Source of the DNA: an uncultured Lachnospiraceae bacterium
Lineage (GTDB): Bacteria > Bacillota > Clostridia > Lachnospirales > Lachnospiraceae
Direction: 5' to 3'
NCBI GenBank assembly: GCA_902789735.1
Contig: CADAOZ010000018.1
Location: 1 to 52,883, forward strand
Length of the DNA: 52,883 bases
Made by a program: the position numbers and the translations under genes. This document shows positions 16,311 through 24,448 of the stretch, piece by piece; the stretch's first letter is position 1; each line of letters starts with the position of its first letter. The notes beneath the pieces are model-generated. The model worked only from the letters and a program-made list of their open reading frames with translations, made no database searches and had not been told where the DNA came from.

Positions 16311-16404
16311 CGGCAGGGTCCGGCCGCAACGGGCCATGGAAACACAAGACAGGAAACGCGGGGACCGCAGACCGGTCCCTGCCAGTAAGATACAGGAGAC
16401 ATAC

Positions 16405-17997
16405 ATGTCAACTATTTCCCAGGAAATCGCCAGAAGGCGAACATTTGCCATTATCTCCCATCCTGACGCCGGCAAGACGACACTGACGGAAAAATTCCTT
16501 CTGTACGGAGGCGCCATCAATCTGGCGGGCAGTGTCAAGGGCAAGGCGACCGCCAGGCACGCGGTCTCGGACTGGATGGAGATCGAAAAGCAGAGAGGTA
16601 TTTCCGTGACCAGTTCGGTCCTGCAGTTCGAGTATGACGGCTGCTGTATCAACATTCTGGATACGCCCGGACACCAGGATTTCTCGGAGGATACCTACCG
16701 TACGCTGATGGCGGCGGATTCGGCCGTCATGGTCATCGACGGCGCCAAGGGCGTCGAGCCCCAGACCAAGAAACTGTTCAAGGTCTGCACCATGCGCCAT
16801 ATCCCTATTTTTACCTTTATCAACAAGATGGACAGGGACGCCCGGGACAGCTTTGACCTGCTGGAGGACATCGAGCAGAATCTGGGCATTGAGACCTGCC
16901 CCGTCAACTGGCCCATCGGATCCGGCAAGGCCTTCAAGGGCGTTTATGACAGGGAACAGAGCCAGATCATGCTCTTCTCCGGTACCGAAAAGGGTACCAA
17001 AGAAGGCGAGGAAAAGCTTATCCCCTTTGAGGACGAAGAAGCCACCCTGCGGGAACTGGGCGAAGATCCCGATGCCCAGCTGAGGGAGGAGATCGAGCTG
17101 CTGGACGGCGCCAGTGCCGAGTTCGACCTGGACCGGGTACGGGCAGGCATGCTGACCCCCGTCTTCTTCGGATCGGCCCTGACCAATTTCGGCGTGGAGA
17201 CCTTCCTGCGGCATTTCCTGCAGATGGCCCTGCCCCCGACCCCCAGAGAGTCGGACCAGGGGAAGATCGATCCCGTCGAAGGGCCTTTTTCCGCTTTTGT
17301 CTTCAAGATCCAGGCCAACATGAACAAGGCCCACAGGGACAGAGTCGCCTTTATGCGGATTTGTTCCGGCAAATATGACGCCGGCATGGAGGTACGCCAT
17401 GTCCAGACCGGCAGGATCCAGCGTCTGTCCCAGCCCCAGCAGCTGATGGCCAGCGACCGCAAGATCCTGTCAGAAGCCTACGCGGGCGACATCATGGGCG
17501 TGTTCGATCCCGGCATTTATTCCATCGGCGACACGGTCTGCGCGCCCAAAGAGAATTTCCGCTATGAAGGCATCCCTACCTTCGCTCCCGAGCACTTTGC
17601 CAGGGTCAGGCAGGTGGATACCATGAAGCGGGATCAGTTCGTCAAGGGCATCTCCCAGATCGCCCAGGAGGGCGCCATCCAGATCTTCCAGGAGTACAAT
17701 ACCGGTATGGAGGAGATCATCACAGGCGTCGTCGGCATGCTGCAGTTCGATGTACTGAAATTCCGCTTAAAGAGCGAATACAACGTGGACATCATCCTGG
17801 AGACCCTGCCTTACGAGCACATCCGCTGGATCGTCAACAAGGATATCGACCCCATGAAAATCGTGGGCACCACCGATATGAAGAGGATCCGGGACCTCAA
17901 GGGCAATCCTCTCCTGCTCTTCATCAACCCCTGGTCCGTGGGCATGGTCCTGGACCGCAACGAGGGACTGGTCCTGGAGGAATTCTCCAGGAACTGA
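16405..17997 (+). CDS. prfC: Peptide chain release factor 3
   Basis: A 530-residue translational GTPase that recycles class I release factors. G motifs: SHPDAGKT (18-25), DTPGHQDF and NKMD. RF3-specific segments include KGKATARHAVSDWMEIEKQRGIS and the C-terminal QFDVLKFRLKSEYNVDI block. The ATG at 16405 follows ACAGGAGAC; the same frame is open back to 16276, across the pnp terminator, but that part is not RF3-like. It stands alone between the pnp terminator and the asp23 promoter; no promoter of its own is obvious. Confidence 0.96.
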   Translation: MSTISQEIARRRTFAIISHPDAGKTTLTEKFLLYGGAINLAGSVKGKATARHAVSDWMEIEKQRGISVTSSVLQFEYDGCCINILDTPGHQDFSEDTYRTLMAADSAVMVIDGAKGVEPQTKKLFKVCTMRHIPIFTFINKMDRDARDSFDLLEDIEQNLGIETCPVNWPIGSGKAFKGVYDREQSQIMLFSGTEKGTKEGEEKLIPFEDEEATLRELGEDPDAQLREEIELLDGASAEFDLDRVRAGMLTPVFFGSALTNFGVETFLRHFLQMALPPTPRESDQGKIDPVEGPFSAFVFKIQANMNKAHRDRVAFMRICSGKYDAGMEVRHVQTGRIQRLSQPQQLMASDRKILSEAYAGDIMGVFDPGIYSIGDTVCAPKENFRYEGIPTFAPEHFARVRQVDTMKRDQFVKGISQIAQEGAIQIFQEYNTGMEEIITGVVGMLQFDVLKFRLKSEYNVDIILETLPYEHIRWIVNKDIDPMKIVGTTDMKRIRDLKGNPLLLFINPWSVGMVLDRNEGLVLEEFSRN

Positions 17998-18052
17998 CAG
18001 ACGGCAGAGCGGGCCGAGGCCTCCCTTCAGTTTCTCTGCTGTCAACAATCAG

Positions 18053-18081
18053 TTGGCAATGATTTATAAAAATGTTATGAT
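18053..18081 (+). promoter_or_regulatory. Promoter of the asp23-nusB-exonuclease VII gene run
   Basis: TTGGCA (18053-18058) and TATGAT (18076-18081) are 17 nt apart, with TGT before the -10 box. The remaining 130 nt to the asp23 start contain no other evident element. Confidence 0.8.
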
Positions 18082-18210
18082 AACGTCAGGACTGTTTACA
18101 GACAGCTCCCGCGATGAGGCGGCTGGCCGGAGCCGGGCCGCCGGTACAGATCTTATAGAAGAGGCAGGTCCCCGCCCGGGGATCCGGACTCTGTGTACAG
18201 GAGGTTTAAG

Positions 18211-18576
18211 ATGGAACAGGAAAAGAAAACTGTCGAAAAATCCGGAATCGGTACCGTTAAAATAGCTGATGAAGTCGTGACCCTGATCGTTGCCTACGCG
18301 GCGCTGGACGTTGACGGCGTAGCGTATATCGCGGGCAATGTGGACCGTGCCATCCTCAGCAAGGGCGGCGTCCGCAAGCTGGGCAAGAATGTCAAGGTGG
18401 AAGTCAGCAAGAACGGCGTCAAGGCGGAGCTTGCCATTATCCTGGAATACGGCTACAACATCCCTGCCACCAGCAGCAAGGTCCAGAAGCGGATCAAGAC
18501 CGCGGTAGAGACCATGACCGGCCTGAAGGTCCTGGATGTGGATATCCGGATCGCGGGCATCAATATTCCCGAATAA
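18211..18576 (+). CDS. Asp23/Gls24 family protein (YqhY-like)
   Basis: A 121-residue Asp23/Gls24 (DUF322) protein: GTVKIADEVVTLIVAYAALDVDGVA at the start, then a beta-rich core and NIPATSSKVQKRIKTAVETMTGLKVLDVDI. Homologues are abundant membrane-associated or envelope-stress proteins; YqhY, usually next to nusB, has been linked to fatty acid synthesis control in Bacillus. Position upstream of nusB supports the YqhY type. The start at 18211 follows CAGGAGGTTTAAG; an ATG 18 nt upstream has no ribosome site. Confidence 0.88.
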   Translation: MEQEKKTVEKSGIGTVKIADEVVTLIVAYAALDVDGVAYIAGNVDRAILSKGGVRKLGKNVKVEVSKNGVKAELAIILEYGYNIPATSSKVQKRIKTAVETMTGLKVLDVDIRIAGINIPE

Positions 18577-18599
18577 GACGGGGCGGCGGATGCCGCTTC

Positions 18600-18728
18600 C
18601 GGCTGCAGAAGAATATGCAGGCGAAATCTGTAGTAAAATATGCAGGCGACATCTGCAGAAGAAATATGCAGATGAATCTGCAGTTGAAATCTGTAGTTGA
18701 AATATGCAGGCGGAATCTGCAGTTAAAA
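18600..18728 (+). repeat. TGCAG-core short tandem array before nusB
   Basis: About ten units of 12-14 nt, each with a TGCAG or TGTAG core spaced by A/G-rich filler (for example ATATGCAGGCGGAATC), fill the gap between asp23 and nusB. A separate hairpin follows at 18746-18770 (GGGACCGGG / CCCGGTTCCC), without a U-run. The array happens to keep a reading frame open upstream of nusB, but that frame has no resemblance to protein. Confidence 0.8.
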
Positions 18729-18860
18729 TCGTATATGAAATGGATGGGACCGGGCTTTGTCCCGGTTCCCTGTTGCCTGCGCGCCCCGGGCGGGCAGGTA
18801 TTGTACGCGCAAAATGAACGCCGGCAGAGACCGGCGGTTCCTGATGGGAGAGACCACAGA

Positions 18861-19268
18861 ATGAACAGAAGAGGAATCAGAGAACAGGTCTTCAAGCTCC
18901 TGTTCCGGGCTGAATTCAATACGCCGGACCAGATGGAGGAACAGGCGAGATTCTTTTTTGACAGCGGCGATTTTACGGCGACGCCGGCAGATGAAAAGGC
19001 CATTATCGAGAAGACCCGTAAGATCATGGATAAGATTCCCGAGCTGGATCAGATGATCGGATCCGGCCTCAAGGGCTGGCGCCTGGACCGTGTCGGCAAA
19101 GTCGAGCTGGCCATACTGCGGCTGGCAGTCTACGAAATCTGCTTTGATGACGACGTGCCCGCCGGGGCCGCCATCAACGAAGCGGTCGAGCTGGCCAAGA
19201 AATTCGGACAGGATAACGCGGGACAGTTCGTGAACGGCGTCCTGGCACAATTTGCGGCAGAGAAATAA
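18861..19268 (+). CDS. nusB: Transcription antitermination factor NusB
   Basis: A 135-residue all-helical NusB that acts with S10 in rRNA antitermination. It begins RRGIREQVFKLLFRAEF, has the long central helix GWRLDRVGKVELAILRLAVYEI and ends VPAGAAINEAVELAKKFGQDNAGQFVNGVL, all typical. The ATG at 18861 is chosen because it begins the conserved NusB N-terminus, with GGGAGAG upstream; the open frame upstream covers the repeat array. Confidence 0.95.
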   Translation: MNRRGIREQVFKLLFRAEFNTPDQMEEQARFFFDSGDFTATPADEKAIIEKTRKIMDKIPELDQMIGSGLKGWRLDRVGKVELAILRLAVYEICFDDDVPAGAAINEAVELAKKFGQDNAGQFVNGVLAQFAAEK

Positions 19269-19285
19269 ATCTGCCTGCGGTGGGA

Positions 19286-20662
19286 ATGAGGAAAGCTTAT
19301 TCAGTTTCACAGGTCAATGCCTATATAAAGCACATGTTTTCGGAGGACTATCTGCTGCGCTCCCTGCTCGTTCGGGGAGAGGTCAGCAACTGCAAATATC
19401 ATTCCTCCGGCCATATCTATTTTACTTTAAAAGATGCCTCGGGTACGCTTGCCTGCGTCATGTTCGCCGGCCGCCGCAGGGGCCTTTCTTTTCTCATGAA
19501 AGAAGGGGACCAGGTCATTGTCAGCGGCACAGTGGATGTCTATGAACGCGACGGACGATACCAGCTTTACGCCATGCAGATCATCCGGGACGGCGTGGGT
19601 GCCCTCAACGAGCGGTATGAGCAGCTCAAGCGCAGGCTGGAAGAGCAGGGAATGTTCGATGAGCGGTACAAGCAGGCCATTCCCGCCTATATCCGAACGC
19701 TGGGCGTCGTCACAGCGCCCACTGGAGCGGCGGTCCGGGACATCATCAATATCGCACATCGACGCAATCCCTATGTGAAGATCATCCTGTATCCGGCCAT
19801 CGTGCAGGGAGACCAGGCAGCGGACAGTATCATAACGGGAATCCATGCCCTGGAGGATCTGGGCGTGGATACCATCATCATCGGCCGCGGCGGCGGCTCT
19901 ATTGAGGACCTCTGGGCTTTTAACGAGGAAAAAGTGGCCCAGGCTGTCTTTGACTGCGCTGTACCCATCATATCCGCAGTGGGGCATGAGACCGATACGG
20001 TCATCACGGACTATGTGGCGGACCTGCGGGCACCGACCCCCTCTGCCGCAGCCGAGCTGGCTGTCTATGACTATGAACGATTCCGGGAGGACCTGGAAGC
20101 CTTCTATAACAGCCTGAACCAGTCGATGCAGTACCGGCTGGACCGCTGCCGGGAGAAGACACGGACCATGCAGCTGCAGCTGCAGCACCTGTCCCCCGCG
20201 GCAAGGATCCGTCAGCAGAGGACGGAAGCGGCCCGCTATGCCGACAGGCTGCAGGCCCGGATGCGGATGCGGCTGGCGGACAGCCGGGCCCGACTGCGGA
20301 TCGGAGACAGCCTGACCTACAGCATGAACCGCAGGCTGTCCGGCACCAAACACCGCATGCAGGTCCTGGCGGCCAGAATGGAGGCCCTGTCCCCCCTGGC
20401 CAGACTTTCAGGCGGCTACGGTTTTGTGACCGACAGCAGGGGAAAAGGCGTATTTACAGTAGATACACTGCGGGAAGGGGACCTGCTCAGGGTCCGCCTG
20501 CGGGACGGCAGCGTCCGGACCCGGGTGGAGGAGATCGAACGGACCGCGCCCGCGCAGGCCCATACACAGGGGGAGACCGGACGGGCAGACCCCGCGGAAA
20601 CCCATACACAGGGGGAGACCGGAGGGACAGGCCCCGCGGAAACCCATAAACAGGAGGAGTAA
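19286..20662 (+). CDS. xseA: Exodeoxyribonuclease VII large subunit
   Basis: A 458-residue XseA, the catalytic subunit of exonuclease VII. The OB-fold N-terminal domain (YSVSQVNAYIKHMF, SNCKYHSSGHIYFTLKD) is followed by the catalytic region (VVTAPTGAAVRDIINIAHRRNP, IIIGRGGGSIEDLWAFNEE, SAVGHETDTVITDYVADLRAPTPSAAAEL), then a coiled-coil rich section. A 42-bp DNA repeat adds a low-complexity C-terminal tail. The ATG at 19286 or a GTG 6 nt earlier could be the start; neither has a strong ribosome site, so coupling to nusB is likely. Confidence 0.94.
   Translation: MRKAYSVSQVNAYIKHMFSEDYLLRSLLVRGEVSNCKYHSSGHIYFTLKDASGTLACVMFAGRRRGLSFLMKEGDQVIVSGTVDVYERDGRYQLYAMQIIRDGVGALNERYEQLKRRLEEQGMFDERYKQAIPAYIRTLGVVTAPTGAAVRDIINIAHRRNPYVKIILYPAIVQGDQAADSIITGIHALEDLGVDTIIIGRGGGSIEDLWAFNEEKVAQAVFDCAVPIISAVGHETDTVITDYVADLRAPTPSAAAELAVYDYERFREDLEAFYNSLNQSMQYRLDRCREKTRTMQLQLQHLSPAARIRQQRTEAARYADRLQARMRMRLADSRARLRIGDSLTYSMNRRLSGTKHRMQVLAARMEALSPLARLSGGYGFVTDSRGKGVFTVDTLREGDLLRVRLRDGSVRTRVEEIERTAPAQAHTQGETGRADPAETHTQGETGGTGPAETHKQEE
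20559..20658 (+). repeat. 42-bp tandem repeat at the 3' end of xseA
   Basis: Units start at 20559, 20601 and 20643 (partial). Each encodes 14 residues of the type AHTQGETGxxxPAET. The two full copies differ at only a few positions. The last, partial unit flows into the CAGGAGGAG ribosome site of xseB. Confidence 0.9.
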
Positions 20663-20663
20663 G

Positions 20664-20921
20664 ATGCCGCGCAGAAAAAAGACCGAAGAGGTACAGGCAC
20701 AGCAGGAAGCCCCGCAGGAGCAGGAGCTGACCATAGAGGAGACCTTTGAACGCCTGCAGGCACTGCTGGCCAGAATGGAAGAAGAAGACGTTTCCCTGGA
20801 GGAGTCCTTTGACTGCTATGAGCAGGGAATGAAGCTGCTCCGCGCCTGTAATGACAAGATCGACCGTGTGGAACAGAAGGTATTAAAGCTGTCGGAAGAC
20901 GGCAGTCTGGAGGAATTCTGA
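20664..20921 (+). CDS. xseB: Exodeoxyribonuclease VII small subunit
   Basis: An 85-residue XseB. The core TIEETFERLQALLARMEEEDVSLEESFDCYEQGMKLL is diagnostic, with LSEDG near the end. It binds XseA as several small helical subunits. The N-terminal 22 residues are basic, then Gln/Glu-rich. It begins 1 nt after the xseA stop and ispA begins 1 nt after it, so these three are tightly coupled. Confidence 0.94.
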   Translation: MPRRKKTEEVQAQQEAPQEQELTIEETFERLQALLARMEEEDVSLEESFDCYEQGMKLLRACNDKIDRVEQKVLKLSEDGSLEEF

Positions 20922-20922
20922 T

Positions 20923-21843
20923 ATGACTTTTCATGAAATGATGGAACAGAAAACACAGGCCTGCAGCCAGGTCCTGGACTCCTTCCTGCCGGATCCCGGT
21001 CAGATCAGCGGATCCGACCGGCTGGCGGCGACCGTCATGGACGCCATGCGCTACAGCACCATGGCAGGCGGCAAGCGTCTGCGCCCCATGTTCATTATGG
21101 AGACCTGCGCCATGTACGGGGGCAGACAGGAACTGGCGGAGCCTTTCATGGCGGCGCTGGAAATGATCCACACCTATTCCCTGATCCATGATGACCTACC
21201 GGCCATGGACAATGATGATTACCGCCGGGGCCGGAAGACCACCCATATCGTGTACGGAGAGGGAATGGCCATCCTGGCCGGAGACGGCCTGCTCAACTAT
21301 GCCTATGAGACAGCCATGCAGGCCTTTGACCGGGCGGAAAACGCGGAGGAGACCGCGGCAGTGATCCGGGCCCTCAAAGTCCTGGGCAGGAACGCGGGCA
21401 TTTTCGGCATGGTCGGCGGCCAGTGCGCTGACCTGGAAGCGGAGGCCGCGCCGGAACGGACAGACAATGAGACCCTCCTGTATATTCATATCCACAAAAC
21501 AGCCTGCATGATCAGCAGCGGCTTCCAGATCGGAGCCATCCTGGCAGGAGCCCCTGCGGAAGATATAGAGAAACTGGGACAGATCGCCGAGGATATCGGC
21601 GTAGCCTTCCAGATTCAGGATGATATCCTGGATGTTACGGGAGACAGCGAGGAACTTGGCAAGCAGGTCGGCAGCGACGCAAAAGACGGCAAAGTCACTT
21701 ATGTGACCATGCACGGCCTGAAGCAGGCCGCCGCGGATGTTCGCACTCTTTCCGACCGGGCCCTGCAGCTGTATGACAGCCTGTCCGTCTCCAACGATTT
21801 CCTCAGACAGGTGATCGAGATGCTGATCACCAGAAGCAGGTAA
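20923..21843 (+). CDS. ispA: Farnesyl/geranyl diphosphate synthase (polyprenyl synthetase)
   Basis: A 306-residue trans-prenyl transferase that joins isopentenyl and allylic diphosphates. The first aspartate-rich motif IHDDLPAMDNDDYRRG lies at about 88-103 and the second, FQIQDDILDVTGD, near 228. GGKRLRPMF and MVGGQCADLEAE are also typical. Position after xseB supports the IspA (short-chain) assignment. The gene usually found next, dxs, is missing here. Confidence 0.93.
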   Translation: MTFHEMMEQKTQACSQVLDSFLPDPGQISGSDRLAATVMDAMRYSTMAGGKRLRPMFIMETCAMYGGRQELAEPFMAALEMIHTYSLIHDDLPAMDNDDYRRGRKTTHIVYGEGMAILAGDGLLNYAYETAMQAFDRAENAEETAAVIRALKVLGRNAGIFGMVGGQCADLEAEAAPERTDNETLLYIHIHKTACMISSGFQIGAILAGAPAEDIEKLGQIAEDIGVAFQIQDDILDVTGDSEELGKQVGSDAKDGKVTYVTMHGLKQAAADVRTLSDRALQLYDSLSVSNDFLRQVIEMLITRSR

Positions 21844-21962
21844 ACCCGGATTATACGGGAATGACTGATAAGTTAGAAACTAATTAGCCTGTTTCATCCG
21901 GGAACAGTTGAATATTGAATAGCAGAAACAAGTAAGCCCGGGTTTTACGGGATTGATTAACC
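21841..21962 (+). repeat. Imperfect direct repeats in the ispA-tlyA gap
   Basis: TAAACCCGGATTATACGGGA (from 21841) and TAAGCCCGGGTTTTACGGGA (from 21933) are near copies about 92 nt apart, each containing CCCG...CGGG, with similar sequence following. They border the position where many Clostridia carry dxs. Nothing else gene-like is visible between them. Confidence 0.65.
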
Positions 21963-21963
21963 T

Positions 21964-22824
21964 ATGAAAAATTCAAAAAAAAGGCTGGACCTTTTGATGA
22001 CCGAGCAGGGATTTGCTCCCTCCCGGGAAAAGGCCAAAGCCCTGATCATGGCAGGAATTGTATATGTGAACGGCCAGAAGGAGGACAAAGCAGGCGCTTC
22101 TTTTGACCCGGAGACCGCGCAGATCGAGGTCCGGGGCCAGACCCTCCCCTATGTGAGCAGGGGCGGCCTGAAGCTGGAGAAGGCCCTGCGGACTTTTCCC
22201 ATCGATCTGCAGGGAAAGCTCTGCATGGATATCGGCGCCTCCACCGGAGGCTTTACGGACTGCATGCTGCAGAACGGGGCCGCCAAAGTCTACGCCATTG
22301 ATGTGGGCTACGGCCAGCTGGACTGGAAGCTGCGGACAGACGCGCGTGTCGTCTGCATGGAGAAGACCAACTTCCGCTACATGAAGCCGGAGGATCTGCA
22401 GACAGATCCTGCCACCGGGGCACCGGAACAGCCGGATTTCGCATCGGTGGATGTCTCTTTTATTTCGCTGTCCAGGATCCTGCCGCCCGCCCTGGAGATC
22501 CTGCGGCCGGGGGCGCAGATGGTATGCCTGATCAAGCCCCAGTTCGAAGCCGGCAGGGAAAAGGTCGGCAAGAAGGGCGTTGTCCGCGACAGGGCCGTCC
22601 ATGAAGAAGTCATTGAGAACGTGACGGAAATGACAGCCGGCCTCGGCTTTGCCATCCTCGGCCTTGCCTATTCCCCCATCCGGGGGCCGGAAGGCAATAT
22701 TGAATATCTGATGTATATCGAAAAGCCGGGAGGAGAGGGATCGACAGGCGGGATCGAACCCGGCGCGCTGCAGGAGACAATCCGCCGGCTGGTCGACGAT
22801 TCCCACCGGGAACTCGACCGCTGA
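21964..22824 (+). CDS. tlyA: TlyA family rRNA (cytidine-2'-O)-methyltransferase
   Basis: A 286-residue protein with an N-terminal S4 RNA-binding domain (about 6-66, RLDLLMTEQGFAPSREKAKA) and a C-terminal FtsJ-type methyltransferase domain. The SAM motif is DIGASTGGFTDCML (89-102); SVDVSFISL and IKPQFEAG follow. TlyA methylates 16S/23S rRNA in actinobacteria; clostridial members are often called hemolysin-like, but the domain content supports a methylase. It lies between ispA and nadK, as in related genomes apart from the missing dxs. Confidence 0.92.
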   Translation: MKNSKKRLDLLMTEQGFAPSREKAKALIMAGIVYVNGQKEDKAGASFDPETAQIEVRGQTLPYVSRGGLKLEKALRTFPIDLQGKLCMDIGASTGGFTDCMLQNGAAKVYAIDVGYGQLDWKLRTDARVVCMEKTNFRYMKPEDLQTDPATGAPEQPDFASVDVSFISLSRILPPALEILRPGAQMVCLIKPQFEAGREKVGKKGVVRDRAVHEEVIENVTEMTAGLGFAILGLAYSPIRGPEGNIEYLMYIEKPGGEGSTGGIEPGALQETIRRLVDDSHRELDR

Positions 22825-22841
22825 CGGCGAGACTTCCTGGA

Positions 22842-23070
22842 TTTGTCTACCAAAGATTAATTGTCCGGGCAGACACATGACAGCAATTTTTGAATTTGTC
22901 TGCCAGGGATCAGTAGTTCCGGCAGACGCAGGACAGCAAATTTAGAATTTGTCTGCCAGGGATCAGTGGTTCCGGCAGACATAGGACAGCAAATGCTTGT
23001 TTTGTCTGCCGGGGATCAGTAACGCCGGCAGACAAAATCAGGAAAACAATGACAATGTCTGCCAGGACAT
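22842..23070 (+). repeat. 53-bp tandem repeat array with one hairpin per unit
   Basis: Units start at 22842, 22895, 22948, 23001 and 23054 (partial), exactly 53 bp apart. Each full unit has an arm GTCTGCC (diverged in the first) and the arm GGCAGAC about 17 nt later, so each RNA copy folds into a 7-bp stem, followed by a GGACAGCAAAT-like spacer. Units two and three are the most alike. The array fills the tlyA-nadK gap and ends about 26 nt before the nadK start. Confidence 0.92.
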
Positions 23071-23096
23071 CTACACCCTGCAATCCGGGAGGAATT

Positions 23097-23957
23097 ATGG
23101 ATCGGTTTTTTGTAGTGACCAATGAAATAAAGGATCCGAATCTGGAAATGACCGGGCAGATCACGGCCTTCCTGCGGGAGCACGGCCGGGAGGTGATTCC
23201 GGTCCATTCCTGGGAGGAGCGGATCGGAGGTCTCAGCCCCCTGGATCCGGACAGGGACTGTCTCCTGGTACTGGGCGGCGACGGTACTGTCCTGGACGCG
23301 GCTGCCAGGCTCAGAGAGATCCAGATCCCGATCCTGGGCATCAATATGGGGACCCTGGGCTACCTGGCGGAGATCGAGCGCCGTAACTGGCGGGAGGCCC
23401 TGGAGAAAGTCCTGCAGGGCGACTATGATATTTCTTCCAGGATGATGCTGGAAGGACATAAAGTCTTTGCCGACGGCAGGGAGGATCCCCGGAAGGAATA
23501 CGCTCTTAATGACATCGTCGTCTCCCGGAGCGGTTCTCTCCGTGTCCTGAACATCACCCTCCTTGTTAACGGACAGATGATCACCAGGGTCAGTGCCGAC
23601 GGTGTGATCGCGGCCACCCCTACCGGATCGACCGCCTACAACCTGTCTGCAGGCGGGCCCATCATCGAGCCGTCCTCCCATATGATCGTCGTCACGCCGA
23701 TCTGCTCCCACAGCATGAATGCCAGAAGTATCGTCCTGTCCTCCAAAGACAGAATCACGCTGCGGGTCGAGCAGGCCCAGCACAGCAGTGACATCGAGGC
23801 GGAGGCCAATTTCGACGGCGCCAGAAAGATGCTGCTTTGTCAGGGAGACCGGATCGAGATCCGCAGGGCCTCCCGGGAGACCAGGCTGATCCGGATCAGC
23901 AGACAGAGCTTTCTGCATACGCTCCATAAGAAAATGTATCAGGTGGAAGGGCTTTGA
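23097..23957 (+). CDS. nadK: NAD kinase
   Basis: A 286-residue ATP-NAD kinase that makes NADP. The GGDGT motif is at 60-64 (LVLGGDGTVLDAA), INMGTLGYLAEI follows, then ISADGVIAATPTGSTAYNLSAGGPI-type residues and a C-terminal VTPICSHS block. The ATG at 23097 follows GGGAGGAATT; an earlier frame-open start at 23049 lies within the repeat array. Its stop nearly overlaps the argR start. Confidence 0.95.
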   Translation: MDRFFVVTNEIKDPNLEMTGQITAFLREHGREVIPVHSWEERIGGLSPLDPDRDCLLVLGGDGTVLDAAARLREIQIPILGINMGTLGYLAEIERRNWREALEKVLQGDYDISSRMMLEGHKVFADGREDPRKEYALNDIVVSRSGSLRVLNITLLVNGQMITRVSADGVIAATPTGSTAYNLSAGGPIIEPSSHMIVVTPICSHSMNARSIVLSSKDRITLRVEQAQHSSDIEAEANFDGARKMLLCQGDRIEIRRASRETRLIRISRQSFLHTLHKKMYQVEGL

Positions 23958-23962
23958 CAGCG

Positions 23963-24415
23963 ATGAAGAGAAACCGGCATGACAAGATCCTGGAAATCAT
24001 CCGGGAACAGGAAATAGAGACCCAGGGCGAACTGGCCCGGGTCCTTCGCGAAAACGGCTATGAAGTGACACAGGCTACCGTGTCCAGAGATATACGAAGA
24101 CTGGGACTGACCAAAGCCCCGGGCCGCAGCGGTAAGCTCCGCTATGTGATCTCTCCGGACAGGGATGCTCTGGAAGCCGATAAATACGCCCGGGTCCTCC
24201 GGGATGGGATCGTATCGGTGGTGCCTGCTCAGAACCTGCTGGTCATCCGGACATCCTCCGGTATGGCCATGGCGGCGGCCGCAGCCCTGGACGGCATGCA
24301 GCTGCCCGAAGTCGTAGGCAGCATTGCCGGGGATGATACCATATTTGTGGCGGTCCATTCCGCCTCCGAGGCGGAGCAGCTGACAGAAAAACTGACAGCT
24401 ATGCTGGGCCTGTAG
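23963..24415 (+). CDS. argR: Arginine repressor ArgR
   Basis: A 150-residue ArgR/AhrC regulator. The N-terminal winged helix is RHDKILEIIREQEIETQGELARVL...VTQATVSRDIRRLGL, and the C-terminal arginine-binding oligomerisation domain has AAAAALDGM and GSIAGDDTIFVAV. Besides arginine genes, such regulators often sit with recN in Firmicutes. The start may instead be a TTG at 23954 that overlaps the nadK stop and has AGGTGG at good spacing. Confidence 0.94.
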   Translation: MKRNRHDKILEIIREQEIETQGELARVLRENGYEVTQATVSRDIRRLGLTKAPGRSGKLRYVISPDRDALEADKYARVLRDGIVSVVPAQNLLVIRTSSGMAMAAAAALDGMQLPEVVGSIAGDDTIFVAVHSASEAEQLTEKLTAMLGL

Positions 24416-24448
24416 GACTGGAAAAGACTTCTTTGAAAGTGAGGAAAC

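Noticed and set aside
22842..23070. CRISPR array
   Set aside because: Units are contiguous 53-bp repeats; there are no unique spacers between constant repeats and no cas genes nearby.
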